From an uncultured Hungatella sp. (GTDB taxonomy: Bacteria; Bacillota; Clostridia; Lachnospirales; Lachnospiraceae): DNA of 64,000 nucleotides. Positions 54,512-62,789 of this stretch are shown in pieces (within the stretch, counting starts at the first letter, position 1; each line of letters opens with the position of its first letter). The stretch spans positions 43,168-107,167 of the forward strand of contig CAJTUV010000008.1 of NCBI GenBank assembly GCA_910579515.1, written 5' to 3'. The position numbers and the translations under genes are program-made. Below the pieces are notes generated by a model. That model was not told the DNA's origin. It searched no databases and was given only the letters and a program-made list of their open reading frames with translations.

Positions 54512-55627
54512 TTATATTTTACTTAAAAGCTTCTGAACCTGGCTCTCCCACAAAAACGTTTTGGCAAACTCACGGTTTCTCAGATAAATATCCTGATCCT
54601 TATATATTCCATCTTCTATAACCGTTTCAATAGCTGTTTTTATGTCCTCAGCACTGCTCCCACAAAAAAACATATATTTCTTGAATCTTTCATAGCCAGC
54701 AAATCTTGTAGAGATAATACATTTTCCTGTTGCCAGATACTCCATCGTTTTGGATGGAAAATTATTCTCATTTTCCTGCAAGTTCATATTTCTGGGATTT
54801 ACTAATATCTGAGCATTCCTTAGCCTATCTAAATACTGATCATAGTCAAGATAACCTGCATTTACAATTCTTTCATCCATACTTACATATTCTTGAACCA
54901 TTTCAGTCAGGCTTCCCTTTCCTGATACCCATAACTCGATATCACAAGACTTGATTTTGTGAAATGCCTCCAGTAATAAATCAACTCCTGTAACTGGTTC
55001 AAGAAGACCCGAATACATTAAGATAACCTTTTTCCCCTGTAATCCCTTTTCATAAAAATAGTCGTAGACAAACTTACTAATTCCGCCTTCCATTCTTATA
55101 AAAGTCTGTTTATCCTTCAGAAGCCTTTTCGTATTTACTGACAAACCTATTACAACATCATAATGTCTGATAGAATACAACTGTAATTTTGCATACCACT
55201 TCATCTTATGATTTTGAAGAGAAGAGGCTTCTGCATAATCTGCCAGCAGCAATACGGATTTTATATGCTTTCTTTTGGCAAGAAATGGAGCAATCAGCCA
55301 TACGTGGATCGCATTATAGCTTATCAGCACATCTGCTTTTTTCATATATTTTGTCATTAAACCAGTAAATAAACGGGCGCTTTCCAGAATATTTTTTTTT
55401 CGATAAATATAGTCAACTTTTCCATCAGAAAAAACTTGTTCCGACTTAAAATCAGGCAGCCCTCCTTCTATCGGAAAACCAATGTAAGATAAAAACCGAA
55501 CAGAATTTCCCTGCCTCATAAGCTCTTTACAAAAATTAATCTGAAAACGATTACCTGCTGGGGATAAATATCTTAGCTTTGTATCATACGACTCTGGCAC
55601 AATCGTACCGCAAAATAATATTCTCAT
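54512..55627 (-). CDS. Family 4 glycosyltransferase
   Basis: 371 residues, GT-B. MYSGLLEPVTGVDLLLEAF, NENNFPSKTMEYLATGKCII and FCGSS mark the donor-binding half. It lacks the cysteine cluster of the other two GT4 genes here. The ATG overlaps the previous stop (ATGA). It adds one sugar to the cluster C repeat unit; donor unknown. Confidence 0.87.
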   Translation of the reverse strand: MRILFCGTIVPESYDTKLRYLSPAGNRFQINFCKELMRQGNSVRFLSYIGFPIEGGLPDFKSEQVFSDGKVDYIYRKKNILESARLFTGLMTKYMKKADVLISYNAIHVWLIAPFLAKRKHIKSVLLLADYAEASSLQNHKMKWYAKLQLYSIRHYDVVIGLSVNTKRLLKDKQTFIRMEGGISKFVYDYFYEKGLQGKKVILMYSGLLEPVTGVDLLLEAFHKIKSCDIELWVSGKGSLTEMVQEYVSMDERIVNAGYLDYDQYLDRLRNAQILVNPRNMNLQENENNFPSKTMEYLATGKCIISTRFAGYERFKKYMFFCGSSAEDIKTAIETVIEDGIYKDQDIYLRNREFAKTFLWESQVQKLLSKI

Positions 55628-56811
55628 TCATAAACCTCCAACACCTCTTCCACAAACCTTTTTTTAGAAAAAAATTGGGCATACCTTTCAAAATTCTCCT
55701 CCTTCTCTCTTTTCGAACACGCCCAAATAGCATCGCGAATTGCTTCCACACTTCTTGGAACAATGCTTCCCTTTCCATGCTCTACCACTTCAGCACATGC
55801 CGTTCTCTCATAAACAATCGGCCATGTACCACATGCCATTGCCTCTGCCACAGTTAATCCAAATGTCTCCTCTGTACTTGGTGTTACAAAAACATCAGCG
55901 GCACTGTATGCTTGTACCAACTCATCTATGGAATCTGTACGTTCCAACCCAATCATTGTTGACGGAAGCCCCTGAATCTGCTCTTTGTTTAAACCAACCA
56001 ATACAATCCGATAATTCTCTCCTAGTAGCTTTTCTAATTCTATGAATGTTTTTAATCCCTTTCGTTCATTCCAAACGTTCGCCACACCTAAAACCATTTG
56101 ATAATTCTCTATACCATATCTGGCCTTAAAGTCACTTTTTACAGGATAATATTTTTCTAAATCAATTCCGTTGTATATGATTTTTAGCTTATAATCCTTC
56201 AAAAAACTTTCTTTTACTTTTTCTGCCAGCCATCGAGAGGGAACTACAATCGTCATATGTTGTGCCTTCTGAAAAGCAGTTTTTTTTCTCTGATAATTCT
56301 TATAGGCGTTATCCATAACCCAGCTGGCAGGATATTCCCGTGTTAATGGACAATGTCTGCATCCCGTTTTCCACTTGTCACATGAAACGTTTTCAAAATG
56401 AACACAGTGTCCTGTTATTGGCCAGCAATCATGTAAAGTCCATACAGTCTTTATATTGTTTCTTTTAATAAAATCAAATAAAAGCTCAATATTTATATAA
56501 TATCCATGGAGGTTATGAAGGTGTATCACTTCTGGATGAAACCTATCAACCTCTTTTAAAAACTTCTCTGTAGCTCTTTTTGAACCAAATCCCTGTAAAT
56601 CAAAGACTCTTGTAAGTAATCCATGTATCTGGCAGTCCAAAGAGGAACCAATCGAGATTGTATTTATCTTTCCACCTTGATTCTTAAATTTATGCTCCCC
56701 ATATGCAGCCACACTTTGATGCCCTCTGGCATTTGCCCCTTCACATAGATCAGTCACAATTCTACCGGTCCCTGTCACCCCGCAAACCGAATTAATATGC
56801 AGTATCCTCAT
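55624..56811 (-). CDS. Family 4 glycosyltransferase with cysteine cluster
   Basis: 395 residues, GT-B. TPSTEETFGLTVAEAMACGT is the donor-site motif. Residues 129-154 (HDCWPITGHCVHFE onward) hold C129, C136, H138, C144, C151 and C154, resembling WcaC-like colanic acid transferases. The pattern C-x6/7-C-x2-C is shared with the GT4 at 50326-51552. It adds a sugar to the lipid-linked unit; donor unknown. Confidence 0.88.
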   Translation of the reverse strand: MRILHINSVCGVTGTGRIVTDLCEGANARGHQSVAAYGEHKFKNQGGKINTISIGSSLDCQIHGLLTRVFDLQGFGSKRATEKFLKEVDRFHPEVIHLHNLHGYYINIELLFDFIKRNNIKTVWTLHDCWPITGHCVHFENVSCDKWKTGCRHCPLTREYPASWVMDNAYKNYQRKKTAFQKAQHMTIVVPSRWLAEKVKESFLKDYKLKIIYNGIDLEKYYPVKSDFKARYGIENYQMVLGVANVWNERKGLKTFIELEKLLGENYRIVLVGLNKEQIQGLPSTMIGLERTDSIDELVQAYSAADVFVTPSTEETFGLTVAEAMACGTWPIVYERTACAEVVEHGKGSIVPRSVEAIRDAIWACSKREKEENFERYAQFFSKKRFVEEVLEVYE

Positions 56812-56827
56812 ATACTCGCCATCTTTC

Positions 56828-57568
56828 TTACCTCAAAACAAACTTCATCATTTCTGTCAAAAAACATTCAATCAAATACCATCGACTAAACCCATTATTC
56901 AAATAAATCCGATACCGCGCCTTTCCTCGTTCTACTGCCTCATAAAAGCTGCGTCTGTGGCTCATTCCGTCTGTCGTAAAATTAGCCAAAACCTCATTCA
57001 AAATTTCTATATAGTACCCTTTTTTAGTTACTCTCAGAAACAGATCAAAATCATCATACATACTTTCCAGCTTGTATGGTTCCCTCAAATACAATTCTTT
57101 TGTGGCAAACTGTGTTGGGTGGTTCCAATGCCGAGATGTCATATATGTAGATTTTTTCGCTCTTTTTATTTTCCGTCTGCCGCCTGCTAAAACAATATTT
57201 AGATCTCCGTACAGAAAATCAAACTGCGTCTCTAAATACTTTTCCACTATCCGTTCGACCGCATCAGGTTCATACCAGTCATCCGAATTAATATTTCCAA
57301 TCAGTACTCCATTGGCTCTCCTGATCCCCTTGTTTATCGCATCATACATCCCCTTATCCGCTTCAGAAATAATGGTATAAGAAATCCCTCTTTTCTTAAA
57401 CTGTTCCTCATAGTCTCTGGCAATGGAAATGGTCCTGTCTTTTGAAAGGCCATCCACAATTAGATACTCCAAAGGGGCATAAGTCTGATTCAACACAGAC
57501 TCTATGGTTCTGGCCAGTGTTTTTTCACTGTTATAAGTCGCTGTCGTTATGGATACCAATGGCTTCAT
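56828..57568 (-). CDS. Family 2 glycosyltransferase (WcaA-like)
   Basis: 246 residues. VSITTATYNSEKTL, VDGLSKDRT, EADKGMYDAINKGI and NINSDDWY follow the short GT2 type that often makes the second step in capsule assembly. It sits right after the epimerase and sugar transferase genes, which fits adding the second residue. Basic C-terminal end. Donor unknown. Confidence 0.88.
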   Translation of the reverse strand: MKPLVSITTATYNSEKTLARTIESVLNQTYAPLEYLIVDGLSKDRTISIARDYEEQFKKRGISYTIISEADKGMYDAINKGIRRANGVLIGNINSDDWYEPDAVERIVEKYLETQFDFLYGDLNIVLAGGRRKIKRAKKSTYMTSRHWNHPTQFATKELYLREPYKLESMYDDFDLFLRVTKKGYYIEILNEVLANFTTDGMSHRRSFYEAVERGKARYRIYLNNGFSRWYLIECFLTEMMKFVLR

Positions 57569-57571
57569 AGT

Positions 57572-58435
57572 TTATCTCTCCGTCCGCTTAACAGCCTCCC
57601 TTAAGCCGCATACTCTATAATCTTCTTTATACTCGCTCATGTCCATTTCATAATAACAATTTCCAAAAGCCTTCTGGCACATTCTTCCAATTTTTCCAGG
57701 GAAATGATTTCCTAACCAAATTGCCGGAGCAAGAGCCTTTGTAAACCAGACCGTATGCTTCCAAACATTAGCAATCTCCCATACCATACGGCTGGTATTC
57801 ATCCACTCTTTGTCTTGCGGAAAAAAGGTTCCCGACTCTTCATGGTCTATCATCAATTTAATAAATTCACACAAATTTTCCACATAAATCATGGATCTTC
57901 GATTCTCTACATTAGGAAAAATCATGGTCTTTCTTGCTATGTTGGACAGTTTAGGATAATTTCCTTTTGCCTCTTTCCCATACACCATAGGAGGACGCAA
58001 TAGTACAATCTTAAACGCAGGTCCAGATAGCTTTCTTAGTCCCTGTTCTGCTTTCCATTTCGATGCTCCATAGAAACTTTCAGGTTTTGGTTTCGTGTCA
58101 GATGTAATACGTTCCACATTTCCGTACACGCTCATAGAAGACATAAAAATAAATTGTTCCACGCCTGCATTTTTGGCCCTTTCAGCCACATGAAGAGCCA
58201 ACTGAGTATTTATTCTATCATACTCTTCCCAAATCTCTTGTTTTTTACCTGTACTTCTATGAACAATTCCAGCAACATGAAATACCACCTGATAGGCAGA
58301 AAAATCATAATCCTGCCAAGTATCTCCTCTCACATCAAGAGTGTCAATTTGATATTGCTCTGGAAACCGCTGCAGCCATTGTTCCAAACTCAGCCCAATA
58401 TAACTATCTGCGCCAGTTATCAATATACGCCTCAT
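57572..58435 (-). CDS. NAD-dependent sugar epimerase/reductase
   Basis: 287-residue short-chain dehydrogenase: TGADSYIGLS near the N-terminus, SSMSVYG near 98, and a catalytic YGASK near 122. Located between PglC-like and GT2 genes and near a PglF-like 4,6-dehydratase, it probably reduces or epimerises the 4-keto-6-deoxy sugar made by the latter, giving a QuiNAc or FucNAc nucleotide for the sugar transferase. Inference from context as in WbpV/WbpM/WbpL loci. Confidence 0.85.
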   Translation of the reverse strand: MRRILITGADSYIGLSLEQWLQRFPEQYQIDTLDVRGDTWQDYDFSAYQVVFHVAGIVHRSTGKKQEIWEEYDRINTQLALHVAERAKNAGVEQFIFMSSMSVYGNVERITSDTKPKPESFYGASKWKAEQGLRKLSGPAFKIVLLRPPMVYGKEAKGNYPKLSNIARKTMIFPNVENRRSMIYVENLCEFIKLMIDHEESGTFFPQDKEWMNTSRMVWEIANVWKHTVWFTKALAPAIWLGNHFPGKIGRMCQKAFGNCYYEMDMSEYKEDYRVCGLREAVKRTER

Positions 58436-58438
58436 TAT

Positions 58439-59050
58439 TTATCTCTTCCTCTTTTTTAGTTTTCCGGTCCCGCCTTCCACCACGCCTTCATGGTTCAGTA
58501 CACTGGAAATCGTTCCCAAAAAACACCTTACATCAAACCTAAAAGACAATTTTCTCACATACTCTCCATCCAGCTTTGCTTTAATGGGAATCTCTAATTC
58601 ATCTCTTCCATTAATCTGGGCCCATCCCGTAAGTCCCGGCATAACATCATTTGCCCCATACTTATCTCTCTCTGCGATTAAATCTGCCTGATTCCAAAGA
58701 GCAGGTCTTGGCCCAATAATACTCATCTCACCTCGAATGATATTAAAAATCTGCGGCAATTCATCCAGGGAGGTCTTTCTAAGAAATCCGCCAACCTTGG
58801 TAATATATTGTTCTGGATTTTCCAAAAGATGGGTGGGTGTATCTTTAGGAGTATCTATTCGCATGGTGCGAAATTTTAATATGTAAAAGTAGCTCTTTTT
58901 TAGTCCGATCCTCTTTTGTCTAAAAAATATGGGGCCTGGAGAATCTAGTTTTATTGCGATTATGATTAGAAGAAAAATGGGACTGAGTGCAACAAGTCCC
59001 ACATAAGATATGATAAGGTCAAGGATGCGCTTTATATAATTTCGATACAT
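58439..59050 (-). CDS. Monotopic phosphoglycosyl transferase (PglC-like)
   Basis: 203 residues. A single membrane helix (about 8-30) and the catalytic domain: RQKRIGL, LKFRTMRIDT, TSLDELPQIFNIIRGEMSIIGP (with the Asp-Glu pair) and MPGLTGWAQINGRD. This small form transfers a sugar-1-phosphate to undecaprenyl phosphate as first step for the cluster C unit. Its proximity to the dehydratase and reductase points to a 6-deoxy-HexNAc-type sugar. It is the third such initiating enzyme in the window. Confidence 0.92.
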   Translation of the reverse strand: MYRNYIKRILDLIISYVGLVALSPIFLLIIIAIKLDSPGPIFFRQKRIGLKKSYFYILKFRTMRIDTPKDTPTHLLENPEQYITKVGGFLRKTSLDELPQIFNIIRGEMSIIGPRPALWNQADLIAERDKYGANDVMPGLTGWAQINGRDELEIPIKAKLDGEYVRKLSFRFDVRCFLGTISSVLNHEGVVEGGTGKLKKRKR

Positions 59051-59072
59051 AAATCAATTCACTCCCTATCAA

Positions 59073-60941
59073 TTATTCCTGCTGTTGGTACGTCGGAACC
59101 AGCTTTTTAACCATGATGCCAATCTGATCGGTATCCATATTTGCCAGTTCATAAAGATCTTTGAGCTGCTGCTGAAAAAGTTCTATATCAAATTCAATCG
59201 GTTTCCCTATATGAATCAGCTTATTAGGGGTATCTTGAAGCCCCTCTTCTTTCATCAACAACTCTTCATATAGTTTTTCTCCAGGACGCAATCCAGTAAA
59301 TTGTATCTCAATATCTGCACCTGGCGTATATCCAGAAAGCCGAATCAAATTTTGGGCCAATTCCAAAATTTTCACTGGTTCTCCCATATCCAGGATAAAA
59401 ATTTCCCCGCCTTTGGCATAGGCGCCTGCCTGAAGGACCAAAGAAACCGCTTCAGGAATCGTCATAAAATATCTTATAATTTGGGGATCTGTTACTGTCA
59501 CAGGTCCGCCCTGTTCAATTTGCTTTTTAAACAGAGGAATCACTGAGCCATTACTCCCCAACACATTTCCAAAGCGCACTGCAACAAAATCTGTCTTCGA
59601 CTGGGCGTTCATCATTTGAATCACCATCTCACAGAGGCGCTTAGAGGCTCCCATAATGTTTGTAGGATTCACCGCTTTGTCTGTAGATATCAGCACAAAT
59701 CGTTTTGTCCCATATTTGTCAGCCGCCTTTGCGGTCTTATAAGTTCCGAATACATTATTTTTAATGGCCTCATTGGGACTGTCCTCCATAAGCGGCACAT
59801 GCTTATGAGCCGCTGCATGATAAACAATATCAGGGCGATATTGCTCAAAAATGGTCTCTATCCGGTGAGTATTTCTGACCGATCCAATAAGCACCTTTAA
59901 ATTCAGCTCTGGATATCGCTCTTTTAATTCCATTTGGATATCATATGCATTGTTCTCATAAATATCCAAAATAATTAACTGTTTTGGTTTATGTCCGGCA
60001 ATCTGTCTGCACAACTCACTTCCGATTGAGCCGCCGCCGCCAGTTACCAGAACAATTTTCCCACTAACATATTCCATAATTTCATCCAGATTCACCTGGA
60101 TGGGCTCCCGCCCCAAAAGGTCTTCAATCTCCACCTCTCGAAGCCTTGCCATGCTGACCTCACCATTGAGCATTTGGTAGATTCCAGGAAGAATTTTGAT
60201 TCCGCAATTCGTCTCTCTGCAGATCTCAATAATCTCTTTTCGCTGTTTTGCAGAAGCGGCAGGCATGGCAATATAGATTTCATTAATTTCATATTTTTTT
60301 ACTAACTCAGGGATATTTTTCCGTCCGCCGGCAATAGGTACCCCCATTAAATACTTTCCAACTTTGTTTACATCGTCATCTACAAAGCAAAATACTTTAC
60401 CTTCTGTCAGTCTGCTGCTTAACAGCTCTTTCAGGATAATGCTTCCAGAACTGCCAGCTCCAGCAATCATAATCCGCTTATTCCCTTTCTGTCCTACGCC
60501 AAACAGAGAAAGCGTCACAAATATACGATATGATAACCGAATTACAACCTCTTCAGCGCTCAGAGCCACAAAACAAAGTATATAGTAACTTCTTGGCACT
60601 TTAAATTCTAAAATCACCATTCCTGCCGTCTGTACCAAAGCCGCTGTCCCACAGGCGCCTAAGATATGCATCACATCTCTGATTCCAGCTACGCTCCACA
60701 TGGTAGAATACATTCGAAACAGAAAGAAAATAATGATGGTAATCATTATATAATATGGCAGATAACCTTGTGCAGCTTGCGTATATTCTTTGGGAACTTT
60801 TTCAACATTTAAATCAAAGCGAAGCAGCAATCCCAAAAAAGATGCAAACCAAATAGCAAAAATATCAATTATCAGAATAATAAACATTCTTACCCGCTTA
60901 TTCTTTGGCAGATATCGTTCTAAAAAATTTTCACTTTTCAT
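59073..60941 (-). CDS. Membrane-bound NDP-sugar 4,6-dehydratase (PglF/CapD-like)
   Basis: 622 residues: four N-terminal membrane helices (about 18-125), a first Rossmann-like domain, and the catalytic domain with VTGGGGSIGSEL near 286-297 and TDKAVNPTNIMGASKR near 415. As in PglF and WbpM the catalytic Tyr of the usual YxxxK is Met (MGASK). It should make UDP-4-keto-6-deoxy-HexNAc. It is the first gene of the 19-gene run and its promoter lies in the 93 bases before it. Confidence 0.93.
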   Translation of the reverse strand: MKSENFLERYLPKNKRVRMFIILIIDIFAIWFASFLGLLLRFDLNVEKVPKEYTQAAQGYLPYYIMITIIIFFLFRMYSTMWSVAGIRDVMHILGACGTAALVQTAGMVILEFKVPRSYYILCFVALSAEEVVIRLSYRIFVTLSLFGVGQKGNKRIMIAGAGSSGSIILKELLSSRLTEGKVFCFVDDDVNKVGKYLMGVPIAGGRKNIPELVKKYEINEIYIAMPAASAKQRKEIIEICRETNCGIKILPGIYQMLNGEVSMARLREVEIEDLLGREPIQVNLDEIMEYVSGKIVLVTGGGGSIGSELCRQIAGHKPKQLIILDIYENNAYDIQMELKERYPELNLKVLIGSVRNTHRIETIFEQYRPDIVYHAAAHKHVPLMEDSPNEAIKNNVFGTYKTAKAADKYGTKRFVLISTDKAVNPTNIMGASKRLCEMVIQMMNAQSKTDFVAVRFGNVLGSNGSVIPLFKKQIEQGGPVTVTDPQIIRYFMTIPEAVSLVLQAGAYAKGGEIFILDMGEPVKILELAQNLIRLSGYTPGADIEIQFTGLRPGEKLYEELLMKEEGLQDTPNKLIHIGKPIEFDIELFQQQLKDLYELANMDTDQIGIMVKKLVPTYQQQE

Positions 60942-60980
60942 AGCTCCTCATCCGTATATCTATCAATATTCTGTTCTTAA

Positions 60981-61009
60981 AGTATATCAGCCTTTTCACA
61001 AGAAAACCA
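60981..61009 (-). promoter_or_regulatory. Candidate promoter of the cluster C operon
   Basis: Minus strand: extended -10 TGATATACT (-10 at 60981-60986), 17-base spacer and a weak -35 TGGTTT (61004-61009), 40 bases before the PglF-like start. Confidence 0.45.
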
Positions 61010-61034
61010 GCGGAAAATTTTACAAAAGAGAGCA

Positions 61035-62591
61035 TTATTCTCCTTTATTATTCTCATTTCTACAGCCAGCCATTCCCATGCTTAATAAAGTCCACATAAT
61101 CGGTGTTACAATAGGCTGACTGATATTAATTACCGCCTGAACCGCATAACAAAAGACTCCCATCATCACTGCCATAAGATATAGTCTATCAGCTCCTTTT
61201 CTTACAGCCGTAACAAACGAGCTACCTAAAAGCACTAGATACCCCAACATTCCCATTAACCCTATGGTCATCAAATACTGTAAATATTCGTTATGCACAT
61301 TTTCAAAAAATAATCCATAAGCTTCATTCATTTCATGTGCATTGTTATAGTAAGCTATGATGCTAAATGTTTCTGGTCCATATCCAAAAATTTTCCGTAT
61401 GAGAGGAAATCTCTTATAATTTTCTACAGCAGTTCTCCAAACAAATCCTCGTGCACTTCCCCAGTTATCATCAAACTTTAAATATCCTTGCAGCGAACCA
61501 TACGCGCTTCCATGCCCAGCAATATTAACATCATATAAGATATAGCAGACTCCCAACACAGCCGCTATAAATGCCGTCAGCCAGCTGCGCCATAACCATG
61601 GAGAAAGCGTTTCATCTTTTTTCTTACCCATATAATCATACAAATAAACTACCGCAATTACCACCCAAAGACTAATAATTATGAGGGTTAGTTTTTCATA
61701 TCCCGTCAAAACATTGTACATACTGTCAAGGTGTATCACCTTCTCCCAATATTTGCCGCTTACCCACTCCACTATCTTCAAGCAAGTCAAAAAAGTAGCT
61801 ATCAGGACAAAGTATCTTTTTAATCCTCTCCTGGTACGAAATGCGTATAATGGAAGAATGCTAAATAGTGCTGCCATTGCCAAATACACGTTATCACTTT
61901 GTCCCATAATAGCAGCTAAAAAAATAATCCACAGACATATAAAATACCAGACACTTCTAATCTTATTCTGAGTCCCAATCCACATAACAGCAGCAATTCC
62001 CATATAAATTGCCACCAATTCCGTATAAAAATTAACATTGCCAATAAAAGAAGTAAACATATAGATCTCAACGGAACCGAGATGTTTCTCAAATCCCAAT
62101 AAATCCAAATTAAAAAAGTCTGTGATCCCAAACAAGCACACTACAAGTCCCGCCGCCAGAAATATATCCACATACCATCGCCGCATCTGAAACCACCTGG
62201 TGATACAAAAATATGATACGGTATAGAGCGTAATCAAAAAGAAACCGCAGAGCCGTCCCTCATTTCCCCAAAACGCCTCATATTTGAATGGCGACAGCAA
62301 CGTAGAAATCGCTGCCAAAAGCCAAAATACCATATGTGCCCAGTCAACAACAGTAAAGGATTTCCCTATGATCTTTCCATTTAATCTGAGACATGACTTT
62401 TTTAAAATTCCTGTATAAAGGGTGTAAAAAAAAACAGCTATCAGCATCGCAGCCACACATCCGCAGTAGTAGTAATACTTCACTTGCAAAATATCATAAT
62501 AGTAATCATGGTAAATAATTGGCAGCCCTACTAATATTGCTGTTACATAGAATGCCATGATCACCGAAAGCTTTGTCTTTTTTTCCTTCAT
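61035..62591 (-). CDS. O-antigen ligase/polymerase-like membrane protein
   Basis: 518 residues with about twelve hydrophobic segments. A large outer loop ends with a segment GYGPETFSIIAYYNN and ENVHNEYLQYLMTIG (near 430-460), a pattern of the Wzy_C/WaaL family, in which a conserved His and Arg act on lipid-linked glycans. It could ligate or polymerise the cluster C glycan. It has its own promoter and a GGAGG site and is 93 bases ahead of the main operon, so it may be regulated separately or be transcribed through. Confidence 0.85.
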   Translation of the reverse strand: MKEKKTKLSVIMAFYVTAILVGLPIIYHDYYYDILQVKYYYYCGCVAAMLIAVFFYTLYTGILKKSCLRLNGKIIGKSFTVVDWAHMVFWLLAAISTLLSPFKYEAFWGNEGRLCGFFLITLYTVSYFCITRWFQMRRWYVDIFLAAGLVVCLFGITDFFNLDLLGFEKHLGSVEIYMFTSFIGNVNFYTELVAIYMGIAAVMWIGTQNKIRSVWYFICLWIIFLAAIMGQSDNVYLAMAALFSILPLYAFRTRRGLKRYFVLIATFLTCLKIVEWVSGKYWEKVIHLDSMYNVLTGYEKLTLIIISLWVVIAVVYLYDYMGKKKDETLSPWLWRSWLTAFIAAVLGVCYILYDVNIAGHGSAYGSLQGYLKFDDNWGSARGFVWRTAVENYKRFPLIRKIFGYGPETFSIIAYYNNAHEMNEAYGLFFENVHNEYLQYLMTIGLMGMLGYLVLLGSSFVTAVRKGADRLYLMAVMMGVFCYAVQAVINISQPIVTPIMWTLLSMGMAGCRNENNKGE

Positions 62592-62645
62592 ATTTTACTA
62601 GAACCTCCAAAATCTTTGTGCATTTCCAATCTTTATATTCCATAT

Positions 62646-62674
62646 AATATACCATTAAATCAGCTTTTCTACAA
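62646..62674 (-). promoter_or_regulatory. Candidate promoter of the O-antigen-ligase-like gene
   Basis: Minus strand: -35 TTGTAG (62669-62674), 17-base spacer, -10 TATATT (62646-62651), 54 bases before the ATG. Confidence 0.5.
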
Positions 62675-62710
62675 CTAAAATCAAAAAGTATCCTACAATT
62701 TTGTAATACA

Positions 62711-62764
62711 AAAAAGGCGTTGCCGCCTAGCTAGAAATTCTAACTAAACAGCAACACCCTTTTA
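62711..62764 (-). terminator. Terminator of the truncated repeat-protein gene
   Basis: On the minus strand AAAAGGGTGTTGC pairs with GGCAACGCCTTTT (one mismatch region), followed by further T residues; located 26 bases after the stop. Confidence 0.8.
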
Positions 62765-62789
62765 ACGTTAATTTGTTTGTGATTCTTAA

